Of a DNA stretch of 64,000 nucleotides, positions 43,663 to 53,312 are shown in pieces. Each line of letters starts with the position of its first letter. Within the stretch, counting starts at the first letter, position 1. The stretch is from positions 1,054,001 through 1,118,000 of the forward strand of contig NZ_JBCDNA010000001.1 of the NCBI RefSeq assembly GCF_038433205.1, given 5' to 3'. This DNA is from Lutimonas vermicola (GTDB taxonomy: Bacteria; Bacteroidota; Bacteroidia; Flavobacteriales; Flavobacteriaceae). The translations under genes and the position numbers were made by a program. The notes under the pieces were generated by a model, which did no database searches, had not been told where the DNA came from, and was given only the letters and a program-made list of their open reading frames with translations.

Positions 43663-46284
43663 TCAATTCTCCTCCATTTCCATGATTAAATTAGCAATTA
43701 GTGCAGTCCATCCCGTTTGATGAGAGGCTCCAAGGCCTTTGCCATTGTCACCATCAAAAAATTCATAAAAGAAGTGCTGGTTCTTAAAGTGTTTATCTTT
43801 TGAGAAAAGCTTGTTGGCGTCATCAGCGTGGTATTGAAATCTTCCTTCTGCATTGGGTTCAAAAAGCTTGATCAACCTCTTGGACAGTTCATTGGCAATT
43901 TGGTTTAAATTAATTTTGTTCCCCGATCCGGTTGGAAATTCATACAGGTATTGATCACCGTAAAAAGCATAATACTTGCGTAAAGACTGAATGATCATAT
44001 AATTCAAGGGCATCCAAATAGGCCCGCGCCAGTTGGAATTACCACCAAACATATTCGAACGGCTTTCGCCAGGCTCATATTGAATCTCATGGTGTCCGTG
44101 GTGCTCAAATACAAAAGGGTGTTTTTCATGATACTTTGAGAGGGAGCGAATCCCGTAATCGGATAAAAACTCATTTTCATCCAGCAAGCGTTTGAGCACA
44201 TGTTCTAATCTAAATCCCCGCATCAGCGAAAACAAATAATTCCCATCCTTATTGACCTCTTCAATTCGTGAAATAAGCGAAGCAAGATCAGGTCTTGTCC
44301 TCACGATTTCCTTCGCTCTAATTTTAAACTCCTTTAATTCTTCAAACAGATCCTTATGAAGGATCTCAACGGCAAATAACGGAATGATACCTACTAATGA
44401 CCTGACCCTTAAACGATCGGTCACACCACTTGACATTTCGACAACATCGTAGTAAAAATTGTCAACATCGTCCCATAGTGAAATATCTCTTTTCCCTATG
44501 TGGTGCATGGCCCAGGCGATGTTTAAAAAATGCCTGAAGAACTTAGCTGCCGCCTCTTCATAGAAACTGTCGGTCTTTGACAATTCAAGTGACATACGCA
44601 GCATATTAAGGGTAAACATTGCCATCCAGCTGGTGGCGTCGGCCTGTTGCATTCTTTTGATACCCTGAGGCATGTGATTCCGATCGAAAACACCAATATT
44701 ATCAAGGCCTAAAAACCCTCCTTCAAAAAGGTCTGTGCCGCTTTTGTCCTTTTGATTGACCCACCAGGTAAAATTAATAAGGAGTTTTTGAAAGGCTTTT
44801 TTCAAAAAATTGATATCCCCTTTGCCACTTTGCTTTTTATCTTTTTCATAGACGGTCCAAACAGCCCATGAATGAACCGGTGGATTTACATCACTAAAAT
44901 TCCATTCGTATGCCGGAATCTGGCCATTGGGATGCATATAACTCTCACGTAACACAAGTAGTAACTGTTCTTTAGCAAAATAAGGATCGATTTCTACAAA
45001 TGACGCCATGTGAAATGCAAGGTCCCAGGCCGCATACCAGGGGTATTCCCATTTGTCAGGCATTGATATGACATGTCTGTTGGTAAGGTGCTGCCAACTA
45101 AAATTTCTTGGATTATGACGATTTGGCTTTACTTCACCCGGTCCGCCAAAAAGCCATTTGAACACATCGTAATAATAGAATTGTTTTGTCCATAACAATC
45201 CTGAAAATGCACTTTTTACTATTGACTGGTGAGCTATCGGCAGGTCATTCTTGATATGGTCAGCGTAAAATTCTTCGCATTCGGTGATCCTCTGGGTAAA
45301 TACAGTATCAAAATCAATCCATGGGTTTTTTAATTTCTTTTTACTGAGTCTCAGCCTTATGGTCCTTTCCTCACCTGCCTTTAATTTGAACTTATGCCAA
45401 ATAGCCATCTTTGAGCCATTCTTTTTAGGATTTACACTCGATTTGCCATTCACCACATGGTCATTGATACCATCTTTTACATAATCGACCAGGTTTGGGA
45501 CATTGTAAATTCTTTTATTATTTGTCTCGTTTTCGCAGAATAACTGCTTGCCGTTTTCATGGTATAAAAAATACCTCCCATTTCTAATATTTTTCGATTC
45601 AACACAGTCTTTGCTGATACTTTTCATGTTCGGGCGCGTAAACCTCTTGTTGTGCTTCCAAAAATTCCTGAACCAAAGATGAGGAAGCACATGTAAAACT
45701 GCAGTTTTGGAACCCCTGTTCACCACAGTGATTTTCATTAAAATATCATCAATACCGGCTTTTGCATATTCAATAAAACAATCAAAATAAGCACTGTTTT
45801 TAAAGGCATCTGTATCAAGTAACTCATATTCCGGTTCCTCGCGGCTACGCCTGTTGTTTTTAACCAGATCGCTATATGGAAATTCCATATGAGGATATTT
45901 ATAGAGGTACTTGCAATAAGAGTGGGTTGGTGAAGATACCTGGTGAAAATACAGTTCTTTAACATCTTCTCCATGATTTCCCTGATTGTTGGTAAGGCCA
46001 AACAGGCGTTCTTTTAAAATAGCATCCTTGCCATTCCAAAATGCAGGCGCAAGACATAGTATTTCGCGAGAATCGCAAAAGCCAGCTATCCCCTCTTCTC
46101 CCCATCTATAGGCATTACTTCGTGCTTTTTCATGATCTACAAAATCCCAGGCATGGCCATGTTCACTATAATCTTCCCTAACCGTTCCCCATTGCCGTTC
46201 GGCCAAATACGGGCCCCATTTTTTCCAGTTTTTATAGGTCTCGGCAACTGCCAGGCGTTTTGCCTCAGATTTTTTTTGAGTCAT
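43663..46284 (-). CDS. GH63-like glucosidase (mannosyl-oligosaccharide glucosidase family)
   Basis: An 873-residue cytoplasmic protein without a signal peptide. The first 350 residues resemble the N-terminal super-sandwich (WKKWGPYLAERQWGTVREDY, GIAGFCDSREILCLAPAFWNG, KERLFGLTNNQGNHGEDVKE). The catalytic (alpha/alpha)6 part has NFSWQHLTNRHVISMPDKWEYPWYAAWDLAFH, GFLGLDNIGVFDRNH, and GGNSNWRGPIWMPLNYMII. The prokaryotic GH63/MGH1 group acts on alpha-glucosides or on glucosylglycerate or trehalose-like compounds. The reaction cannot be fixed. Standalone gene. Confidence 0.85.
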   Translation of the reverse strand: MTQKKSEAKRLAVAETYKNWKKWGPYLAERQWGTVREDYSEHGHAWDFVDHEKARSNAYRWGEEGIAGFCDSREILCLAPAFWNGKDAILKERLFGLTNNQGNHGEDVKELYFHQVSSPTHSYCKYLYKYPHMEFPYSDLVKNNRRSREEPEYELLDTDAFKNSAYFDCFIEYAKAGIDDILMKITVVNRGSKTAVLHVLPHLWFRNFWKHNKRFTRPNMKSISKDCVESKNIRNGRYFLYHENGKQLFCENETNNKRIYNVPNLVDYVKDGINDHVVNGKSSVNPKKNGSKMAIWHKFKLKAGEERTIRLRLSKKKLKNPWIDFDTVFTQRITECEEFYADHIKNDLPIAHQSIVKSAFSGLLWTKQFYYYDVFKWLFGGPGEVKPNRHNPRNFSWQHLTNRHVISMPDKWEYPWYAAWDLAFHMASFVEIDPYFAKEQLLLVLRESYMHPNGQIPAYEWNFSDVNPPVHSWAVWTVYEKDKKQSGKGDINFLKKAFQKLLINFTWWVNQKDKSGTDLFEGGFLGLDNIGVFDRNHMPQGIKRMQQADATSWMAMFTLNMLRMSLELSKTDSFYEEAAAKFFRHFLNIAWAMHHIGKRDISLWDDVDNFYYDVVEMSSGVTDRLRVRSLVGIIPLFAVEILHKDLFEELKEFKIRAKEIVRTRPDLASLISRIEEVNKDGNYLFSLMRGFRLEHVLKRLLDENEFLSDYGIRSLSKYHEKHPFVFEHHGHHEIQYEPGESRSNMFGGNSNWRGPIWMPLNYMIIQSLRKYYAFYGDQYLYEFPTGSGNKINLNQIANELSKRLIKLFEPNAEGRFQYHADDANKLFSKDKHFKNQHFFYEFFDGDNGKGLGASHQTGWTALIANLIMEMEEN

Positions 46285-46336
46285 CTAGGATTGGTTTAAT
46301 CTAATAAACATGATGAAATTTTATGCTATAAATGAG

Positions 46337-46344
46337 CAAAACTA
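46337..46344 (-). promoter_or_regulatory. Candidate -7 box for the GH63-like gene
   Basis: On the minus strand this is TAGTTTTG, fitting TAnnTTTG, 52 bases before the start codon. No TTG was seen at proper spacing upstream. Confidence 0.3.
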
Positions 46345-46540
46345 AATCTCATTCAATGTAAAAAACGCTAAAGATCATGGTTTTTTTGATAATTTGAAAC
46401 TAAAAATAAGACTTATTGAATTAAAGAGATCGTATTATTCAGTCATCGAGCTTATTTTAGATAATTTAGAGGAGATAAAAGCTGTTTTTCGAATTCATTT
46501 CAAGGGCAAAACTGCCTCGAACTTATTAATCATTAAACAT

Positions 46541-46840
46541 TTATACATTATTGTCATATAATTTTTCAGTTGTGCTTTTTAGGTCTGATTCAGGTAAAAA
46601 CTGATCCGAAATGGTTAAAATGGAATACAGGTTATCCCGCAATTTGTCTAATTCAATTTCGCCGGGTTTGATTGAGGTCTGTAAAAGATGTAAGGCCATA
46701 TCTGCAAGAAGGATTCGCTGTTTCTCCAGCCATTCATCATCACCTCTCCTGGCAGGGTGATCCAGGTAAGCATTCTCTACCTCATCGTGCAGTCGCCAAC
46801 TTGCCTTTACTATATTTAATCGATCATCTTTGTTCATCAC
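46541..46840 (-). CDS. Hypothetical protein
   Basis: A 99-residue cytoplasmic, helix-rich protein with many charged residues (RLNIVKASWRLHDEVENAYL, RGDDEWLEKQRILLADMALHLL). I do not recognise it. No signal, no membrane helix. It precedes a truncated aldo/keto reductase and has a 256-base AT-rich region before the GH63-like gene. Codon usage is ordinary. Confidence 0.6.
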   Translation of the reverse strand: MMNKDDRLNIVKASWRLHDEVENAYLDHPARRGDDEWLEKQRILLADMALHLLQTSIKPGEIELDKLRDNLYSILTISDQFLPESDLKSTTEKLYDNNV

Positions 46841-46879
46841 GCACAGCCTTATAAAATTTATACTTAAAGTTAGTTATCA

Positions 46880-47188
46880 TTATTCCCACTCCGGAAATTG
46901 TGTCTTGTTCAAATCCAGTTTAGCTATAGTTTGCATATCCGATTTACTCAGTTCAAAGTCAAAAATATTTAAATTTTCAATCATATGTTCCTTTTGGGAC
47001 GATCGGGGGATAGCAATAACACCTCTCTGGAAATGCCATCTTAGGATGACCTGAGCGTTGCTCTTGTTATGTTCTTTTCCAATATCAGCCAGGACCCTGT
47101 TCTTAAACATTTCATTACGGCCTGCTGCAAACGGAGACCAGGCCTCCATTTGAACATCAGACTTCTTCAAATAGTCATAAGAAACGTT
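46880..47188 (-). pseudogene. Aldo/keto reductase, C-terminal fragment
   Basis: The frame from 47188 (just after a TAA at 47189-47191) to the stop at 46880 encodes NVSYDYLKKSDVQMEAWSPF, then NKSNAQVILRWHFQRGVIAIPRS and ENLNIFDFELSKSDMQTIAKLD. This is the last ~100 residues of an aldo/keto reductase with its NADPH-binding IPRS segment. The first two thirds, including the catalytic Asp, Tyr, Lys and His, are missing, and no ATG is at the start. Clearly a truncated gene, at the left edge of the LytTR-ABC region. A complete but different AKR is at 62352-63293. Confidence 0.8.
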
Positions 47189-47244
47189 TTATTGAAAGAA
47201 AACATGCGTTTCGATTTGATTGATTGCCGGTTTAATAATGGAAA

Positions 47245-47949
47245 TTAATTATTATAAAGCTTATTAATACGGCTTTTATATGTTTGACCAATCGGTATTT
47301 TATGCTCATTTATTAAAATTCTATTTCCTTCTATGAATTTTATTTTATCAATAGCAATAATAAATGACTTGTGAACGCGCAAAAAATCAGCAGCATTTAA
47401 TAAATCTTCATAGTGAGATATTTTTTCATGACTCACAATCATTTCATCTTTCAAAAACAGCTTGGTGTAATTTCCATAAGCTTCTATATATAACAAATCG
47501 TTCAAATCAATTTGATGGTGTTTTTTATCACCTTTTACAAAAAAGCGAGTAATGTTATCTGTTGAACCAACAACCTCTTTTACGATGGTTTTTGATGTCT
47601 GTGTTTCTGAAACTTTATTTACAGCTTTTACCAAACGATCAAAGCTAAAAGGCTTTAAGATATAATCAACAACGTTTAATTCAAAACCTTCCAGGGCGTG
47701 TTCTTTATAAGCCGTTGTAATAATGGTTTTTGGTGGATATGTGAGGGTTTTTAAAAAGTCCAAACCTCTTAATTTTGGCATGTTTATATCTAAAAACATA
47801 AAATCCACAGTGTTTTCATTCAAATACTGCATGGCTTCAATAGCATTATAACAATTCTTCTCTAATTGTAAATGAGGCAACATACTGCAAAATTCTTCAA
47901 TAACTTCATGTGCCAAAGGCTCATCATCTATGATTATATATTTAAGCAT
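47245..47949 (-). CDS. LytTR-family response regulator
   Basis: A 234-residue DNA-binding regulator. The receiver domain (1-~120) has the acidic pocket IIDDE (Asp8, Asp9), phosphoacceptor Asp54 in FLDINMPKL and Lys in DYILKPFS. The LytTR domain (~135-234) begins RFFVKGDKKHHQIDLNDLLYIEAYGNYTKLF and includes FLRVHKSFIIAIDKI. Its gene overlaps the sensor kinase by eight bases, forming a two-component pair. LytTR regulators usually bind tandem sites upstream of target operons. Confidence 0.93.
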   Translation of the reverse strand: MLKYIIIDDEPLAHEVIEEFCSMLPHLQLEKNCYNAIEAMQYLNENTVDFMFLDINMPKLRGLDFLKTLTYPPKTIITTAYKEHALEGFELNVVDYILKPFSFDRLVKAVNKVSETQTSKTIVKEVVGSTDNITRFFVKGDKKHHQIDLNDLLYIEAYGNYTKLFLKDEMIVSHEKISHYEDLLNAADFLRVHKSFIIAIDKIKFIEGNRILINEHKIPIGQTYKSRINKLYNN

Positions 47950-49069
47950 GTTTAGAAATTTTTAACGTTGCTTTATAAATATTATTGGTTTTGTCAACAG
48001 TTAGTTCGTGTTTTTTCGGATAAATTAAAGCCAATCTACGTTTTAGATTTGTAAGCCCAATACCTTTGGCTTCACTTATTTCTTTCGGATCAAAATTATT
48101 CTCTATTTTAAAATAGATGAAATCTTTATCTTCATATAAATTGATATGAATATATGCATTTTCTGTAAGGGTTTCAATCCCATGCTTAACTGCATTTTCC
48201 AACAGAATGATGTACAAAAGTGGCGCTATGGATAAACTGGCATCTATTTCGTGTTTAAAAGTAATCTCTACGGCCTTTTTATAACGAATTTTATGTAGTT
48301 CTATATAGTTGTTTAAATAATCAATTTCATCTCCGAGCTTTACCATTTCTTTTTCACCTTCGTAAATGGTATAGCGCATCATATCAGATAATTTTAAAAT
48401 AACATCTGGTGCTTGTTTTGAGTTTTTAATTGTTAGAGCATATAAATTATTCAGTGTATTAAAGAAAAAATGAGGGTTTATTTGTGATTTTAATAATGAC
48501 AATTCTGTTTTAGATTTTTCGGCTTTTAAATTTTTTACCCATTTCCATTGTTCAAAAATCCAAATAAGAAATAATACCGGAATTGGTAAAAAGAAAATAA
48601 TAAAATAGGAATCTACTTTAATTTTTAAATAGGCTTCTAAATCTCCTGAAAACAATCTTAAATAAAGAAAATATAAAAGCAGTGGACCATAAATAAGTGC
48701 AATTAACTTCCAATATTTTTTAATAAAAGTGGGAACTAACATATAGGTTAAACCAATCCAAAATCCCATTATAAGAATAAAGGTTATTGGGTTGTCAGGC
48801 AATTTCATTATTGAATCAATTACAAGAGTAATAATGAGCAGCAAAAGTAAACTAACTCCTTTAATTACAGTTTTCTTATTCTTTTTAGAATGATTGAAAT
48901 AGTGAATTGGTAAAGCAATTACTAATCCCCAAAATATTGCATAAGGAATAATATTTAACATTCTACCCTCCGGAATTATTATTAAACCAACATATTCTAA
49001 CAAATAGAAAATTGGAATTATAATTAGTCCAATAAAAAACGCCTTGTATTTTTTTAAAAATGAAATCAT
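47942..49069 (-). CDS. LytS/YehU-family sensor histidine kinase
   Basis: A 375-residue membrane kinase. About five to six helices fill residues 8-170, with no large extracellular domain. The His_kinase motif LLKSQINPHFFFNTLNNLYAL contains His200. The ATPase domain has YIILLENAVKHGIETL (N box) and AKGIGLTNLKRRLALIYP (G box). It would phosphorylate the neighbouring LytTR regulator. It diverges from the S41 peptidase at 49277 with 207 bases between start codons. Confidence 0.92.
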   Translation of the reverse strand: MISFLKKYKAFFIGLIIIPIFYLLEYVGLIIIPEGRMLNIIPYAIFWGLVIALPIHYFNHSKKNKKTVIKGVSLLLLLIITLVIDSIMKLPDNPITFILIMGFWIGLTYMLVPTFIKKYWKLIALIYGPLLLYFLYLRLFSGDLEAYLKIKVDSYFIIFFLPIPVLFLIWIFEQWKWVKNLKAEKSKTELSLLKSQINPHFFFNTLNNLYALTIKNSKQAPDVILKLSDMMRYTIYEGEKEMVKLGDEIDYLNNYIELHKIRYKKAVEITFKHEIDASLSIAPLLYIILLENAVKHGIETLTENAYIHINLYEDKDFIYFKIENNFDPKEISEAKGIGLTNLKRRLALIYPKKHELTVDKTNNIYKATLKISKHA

Positions 49070-49073
49070 GCTT

Positions 49074-49104
49074 CAAAAGTAACATTGTTAAACAGTCTTG
49101 TCAA
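49074..49104 (-). promoter_or_regulatory. Candidate promoter of the LytS-LytTR operon
   Basis: Read on the minus strand, TTG at 49102-49104 lies 20 bases before TACTTTTG at 49074-49081, a match to TAnnTTTG. The ATG at 49069 is five bases further, so the leader would be very short or the real start lies downstream. The 33-base element begins just upstream of the TTG. Confidence 0.4.
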
Positions 49105-49109
49105 GAAAA

Positions 49110-49142
49110 TTGATACACGCTATCATAATTAGTACAAACAAC
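49110..49142 (+). promoter_or_regulatory. 33-base repeated element, copy 1 (candidate operator)
   Basis: The element starts TTGATACACGC and ends AGTACAAACAAC, with CATAATTAGT in the centre. It is 28 of 33 identical to 53280-53312 and the similarity extends weakly on both sides. It lies in the divergent region between the kinase and the S41 peptidase gene, 135 bases before the latter's ATG. LytTR binding is inference. Confidence 0.5.
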
Positions 49143-49276
49143 GTTCTTTTTTAGTTAAACCATAGTTTGTTTCATTTAAAGTTGTGTGTGAAGTGATTAT
49201 TCCTTGATTCATCATCTATTATTTTTATAATTAGCCTTTGATATGTTATTTGCTTCATAATCAATTTAAATATATA

Positions 49277-50371
49277 ATGATGAGAAAAATAATTGTTACA
49301 GCATTACTAACACTTTGTATTGGACTAATTTATGGGCAACGAATGGGAATGCAATCAGGACCCATAGAGCCAAAACCTATTGAGCTGAACGAAGTTCATA
49401 AAATGGTAAAAGACCTAGCGGACTCAATTGCTGTGAATTATATTATTGGAGAGAAAGCACCTATGCTAAAGAAAAATTTATTGAAAGAATTGAGAAAAGG
49501 AAATTTCGACCGTTTTAAAGAGAAAAATGCGCTTGCCAATCACCTTTCTGACCTTTTAGTAACTTGGAGCAATGACAAACATTTTAGAATTATGGCAGCA
49601 GAACCAGCCGGAAAACGCCTTATGATGCCTTCATCTTATGACCACATCGCTAAAGATAATTATTCTTTTAAAAAAATGGAACACCTAAATGGTAATATAG
49701 CTTACATAAAGTTCAACCGCTTTATTCCTCCATCATATTCAGGAGGTTTAATTACTTCTGCAATGCTTTTCGCTGCAAATTCGGATGCTGTCATTATTGA
49801 CTTACGCAATAACATAGGTGGCTCTCCAGACACGGTTGCTATGTTGGCCGGTTTTTTTATGAAAGAGCCTATGTTATTAACTGTTAATTATACTCGTGCT
49901 ACAGATACCAAACGAGAAGCTTGGTCGACTATAGCAGATGTGAGAATTAATTCAACTGACCCAAGTAATTTTATTATTCCTACAACTACTTTAGAAAGAC
50001 TTAAAAACATCCCTCTTTATATTTTAACGGGTGATCACACGTTCTCAGCAGCAGAAATGTTTAGTTTTTCTTTACAAGGACATAAACGCGCTACAATAGT
50101 TGGAAAAAACACCTACGGAGGTGGACACGGAATCCGCCCGTTTGAAATGGCACAAGGGTTTACAGCTTTTATTCCTTTTACCCGTTATTATCATCCTGTT
50201 TCCAATGAATCTTGGGAGGTAGTAGGAGTTAAGCCAGACATTCCTTGTGATGCTGCTGATGCCAAAAGAGTTGCTCAAATTAGCATTTTAAAAGAGTTAC
50301 AGAAAAAACCAAAACACGACTCTAAAATTCCTGATTATTTAAAAGAATTGGAAGCACAATCACCTAAATAA
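49277..50371 (+). CDS. S41-family peptidase, exported
   Basis: A 364-residue protein with a signal peptide (MMRKIIVTALLTLCIGLIYG). The frame is open from 49238, but the ATG at 49277 (or 49280) opens the signal directly. VIIDLRNNIGGSPDTVAML and YILTGDHTFSAAEMFSFSLQG, with Ser257, then TIVGKNTYGGG are the S41 core (tricorn/C-terminal-processing type). No PDZ domain is evident. The Lys of CTP-type proteases is replaced by an arrangement typical of the tricorn subgroup. It diverges from the two-component pair, and would be a target of it. Confidence 0.88.
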   Translation: MMRKIIVTALLTLCIGLIYGQRMGMQSGPIEPKPIELNEVHKMVKDLADSIAVNYIIGEKAPMLKKNLLKELRKGNFDRFKEKNALANHLSDLLVTWSNDKHFRIMAAEPAGKRLMMPSSYDHIAKDNYSFKKMEHLNGNIAYIKFNRFIPPSYSGGLITSAMLFAANSDAVIIDLRNNIGGSPDTVAMLAGFFMKEPMLLTVNYTRATDTKREAWSTIADVRINSTDPSNFIIPTTTLERLKNIPLYILTGDHTFSAAEMFSFSLQGHKRATIVGKNTYGGGHGIRPFEMAQGFTAFIPFTRYYHPVSNESWEVVGVKPDIPCDAADAKRVAQISILKELQKKPKHDSKIPDYLKELEAQSPK

Positions 50372-50416
50372 ATGTATCAAATTGAGAATTAGAACAGTTC
50401 CTCCATAATTACTTTT

Positions 50417-50524
50417 ATGACAAATGTTGAATGTAATATTACTGGTTTAAAAATTGCTTTAGAGCAAACATTAGATCCTATAGTTTTTAATAGAGCCCCT
50501 TCAGCAACAATAACTATTAAGTAA
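50417..50524 (+). pseudogene. Remnant of a serine hydrolase C-terminal (DUF3471-like) domain
   Basis: An ATG-to-TAA frame of 35 codons encodes NITGLKIALEQTLDPIVFNR. This aligns with the end of the intact serine hydrolase at 53566-55167, SGSEIKLESTLDPIAFDRR. Only the last ~30 residues survive, between the S41 gene and the frameshifted hydrolase. I read it as the tail of a deleted paralogous gene. Confidence 0.6.
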
Positions 50525-50587
50525 GAGTAATCATCGTAAAAAAAAGAATGCTATATCGTCAGATTAAAATAACCTTAAATACAACTA

Positions 50588-51767
50588 ATGAAAAAAAGGA
50601 ATATATTATTATTGATTATTCTCGTTTTAACAATAGGAGTTACTTGGATTATTGAACCCCTGTCATTCAACCCGTTCAGTCAAGTCGAAATTCCTGAAGT
50701 CCAAAGCGAAATTGATTTCAAATGTAAAGATTCTTCGTTGACTTTAAATGATGAATTGGAAAGTAAGGCGAATAAAATTATCAATGAACATATGGCTTCT
50801 AACCATTTTTTGGGAGTTACTACCGGCCTATATATAGATAATTGTGGAACTTATATGAGTGGAGCAGGTTTTACTAATAAAGCTGACCAAAAAGGAACAA
50901 ATAGCAACATGCTGGGAAGGATAGCTTCTATTACTAAACCCATGACTGCAATTGCAATGATGCAACTGTACGAAAAAGGACTGATTGAGTTAGATACACC
51001 TATTCAAACATATTTAAAAGAATTTCCAAAAAAAGCTAAAGGCGATATCACTATAAGGCAATTGCTAAAACACTTCAGGGATTTCTCATTATGCATCAAA
51101 ATGGGATGCACTTTCATTCACTCATTATCCAACATTAGTAAATACACTGGATGCATTTAAGGATAAAGAGCTATTCTTTGAACCGGGTACTCAATACATG
51201 TATTCTTCGTATGGATATACGGTCTTAGGCGCAATAATTGAAAAAGTATCCCAAATGAGTTATGGGGACTATATGAGAAAAAACATATGGGATAAAGCAG
51301 GAATGTTAAATACAAGTATAGAAGAATCTAAACAAAAATATAATAACAAATCACGACTGAATATTAAAGTAGGATCTACATATATAAAAAGTCCAAATAC
51401 CGATTTAAGTATTATATATCCAGCAGGAGGTGTTCAATCCACTGTCAAAGATTTACTTAAATTCGGAGAGGCTGTTCTTAATCACAAGCTCATTGAAAGT
51501 ACTACTTTAGAAATGATGATAAATGCAACTGATGACATGGCACCAGCAATAGGTGATGACCCTTATGGTTTTGGATGGGCTGTATATGATGATCCAAAAT
51601 ATGGGAAAATTATCCAGCATGGAGGAACTCAACCCGGAACAAGTTCTTTTTTCTCTATTTTTTTAGACCGAAAAATTGTATCCGTTGCATTGTCTAATAG
51701 TTTTGGAACGCGCCAAAATGCTTTTAATCTTTCCAGAGATATAGCAAATTTAAGTTTGGAAAAATAA
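50588..51767 (+). pseudogene. Serine hydrolase (class C beta-lactamase fold), frameshifted
   Basis: Two frames together encode one beta-lactamase-fold protein. The first (50588-51160) has a membrane anchor and the SxxK site in RIASITKPMTAIAMM. The second (frame of 51072-51767) continues with TSGIS-like residues, KDKELFFEPGTQYMYSSYGYTV (Tyr-Ser-Ser motif), AGGVQSTVKDLLKFGEAV and HGGTQPG. The break is at about 51071-51074, where AACACTTC stands for an expected AACACACTTC; a 2-base loss (AC) in the short AC tract explains it. Translation of the first frame alone would end with 30 wrong residues at 51160. Either a genuine pseudogene or a sequencing error. Confidence 0.82.
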
Positions 51768-51930
51768 AGTACTTAACAATGTTTAAAAATAATGACTCGA
51801 TTTTGGTATTAACCAGAAGACTTCAAAAGTATACAGCGTGTAATCTTCCTGGAAAAACCCTCGCCCCCTTAACTCGAAACTATAGTTATAGAAAAGGTTA
51901 GGTGCAAATTGAACATTTAATTCAAAATAA

Positions 51931-53181
51931 ATGAAATTGCTATTATCAATATTTGCAATACTCTATCTAGGGAATTTTAGCTATTGCCAAAAAGCCGATG
52001 TCGACAAATGGATTACTGATATTGATTTTTATCATAAAACACTAGAAGATAGTCATATTGATCTCTATCATTTGATTAGCAAAGAAGAATTTATATTAGA
52101 AATTCAAAAAATAAAAGAACAACTCCCTCAATTGAATCACTTTCAGGTGATTTTAGCGTTAATGAAATTGACACATAAAATAGGCGGAGGAAAAGGTGAT
52201 GGTCATACTGCCATTCCTTTATGGCCAATGAAACTTCATAGGTATCCTATTACTTTATTTGATTTTGGTGATGTGTTAAGAGTAATAAAAGTTAAGAAAG
52301 AGTATGATTATCTACTTGGTAAAAAACTTATACGAATTGATGGAATGCCTATTTCAGAGATTTACAAAAAGGTATCCAAGCTCACTCCATTTACCGAAAA
52401 CCGTCAATCTTCTATGGACAAGACATGTAATAGCCTAATTATCTCAGAAATTTTGTTTGGATTAGACATCGTGAAACAAAAAGATAAAGCCACTTTTACT
52501 TTTGCGGATGATGCAGGCAATTACGAATCAATTATTTTAGAAGCTCTGACTAAAGAAGAAAACGAAGAATCTGAATATAAAGAGATCGTTTTTCAATACC
52601 CAAATCTTACTCGACCAGAATCGTATAAGACAAAAAAACTGTGGTACACGTCATTAAGAGATTCTTTAACTGTTTATGTCAATTTTAAAGGATATCCAAA
52701 CGAAGTGGAAATGAATAGCTTTACAGAAGACTTGTTGGAAAACATAAAGAAACATAACTTACAAAATGTAATAATTGATCTACGCGATAATTACGGAGGT
52801 AATTTTTTTATAGGGCTGATACTGGCAAGGAGGTTAAATGTTGCCGATTGCATCGACTGGAAATCTGGGGTTTATGTTCTGACTAATAGAGAAACCTATT
52901 CGGCTGCAATGGTTAACGCTTTACAATTTAGGCAGCTACTTAATGCTAAAATTGTAGGTGAACCTACTGGGGCTAATCCAAATGGTTATCAAGATTTAGG
53001 TCAATTTAATCTACCTAATTCTAATCTTATAATTACATATACTAAACGACTATTTCGCCTACAAGAAGTCAATACCGAAGGAGTTCAGCCCGATATCCTA
53101 ATTATTCCAAAATGGGAAAAACATGAAAAAGGTGTAGATGAAGTACTCGAATGGGTAATTAAAGACATTGAAGAAAAGTAG
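51931..53181 (+). CDS. S41-family peptidase, second copy
   Basis: A 416-residue exported protein with signal peptide MKLLLSIFAILYLGNFSYCQ. The core is VIIDLRDNYGGNFFIGLIL (~279-298), VYVLTNRETYSAAMVNALQ with Ser324, and AKIVGEPTGANPNGY. The N-terminal half includes KGDGHTAIPLWPMKLHRYPI, a tricorn-like beta domain. It is a diverged relative of the first S41 protein, not a recent copy. It lies 163 bases after the frameshifted hydrolase. Confidence 0.87.
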   Translation: MKLLLSIFAILYLGNFSYCQKADVDKWITDIDFYHKTLEDSHIDLYHLISKEEFILEIQKIKEQLPQLNHFQVILALMKLTHKIGGGKGDGHTAIPLWPMKLHRYPITLFDFGDVLRVIKVKKEYDYLLGKKLIRIDGMPISEIYKKVSKLTPFTENRQSSMDKTCNSLIISEILFGLDIVKQKDKATFTFADDAGNYESIILEALTKEENEESEYKEIVFQYPNLTRPESYKTKKLWYTSLRDSLTVYVNFKGYPNEVEMNSFTEDLLENIKKHNLQNVIIDLRDNYGGNFFIGLILARRLNVADCIDWKSGVYVLTNRETYSAAMVNALQFRQLLNAKIVGEPTGANPNGYQDLGQFNLPNSNLIITYTKRLFRLQEVNTEGVQPDILIIPKWEKHEKGVDEVLEWVIKDIEEK

Positions 53182-53279
53182 CATCTAACAAAGAATAAAG
53201 ACCATTAAAAATGCTTCTCTTTTTTTTAAAGGGACACATACTTCAAAATTAGCCGTGTTTAATTCTCTGGATAAGACAG

Positions 53280-53312
53280 TTGATAAACACTAACATAATT
53301 AGTCCAAACACC
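53280..53312 (+). promoter_or_regulatory. 33-base repeated element, copy 2 (candidate operator)
   Basis: Starts TTGATAAACAC and ends AGTCCAAACACC. It matches 49110-49142 at 28 of 33 positions in the same orientation. It lies 132 bases before the ATG of the tiny ORF at 53444, compared with 135 bases between copy 1 and the S41 start. The role as an operator is inference. Confidence 0.5.

Noticed and set aside
49110..53312. Possibility that the repeated 33-base element marks the ends of a transposon
   Set aside because: No transposase, inverted ends or target duplication were seen between or beside the copies; promoter duplication fits better.
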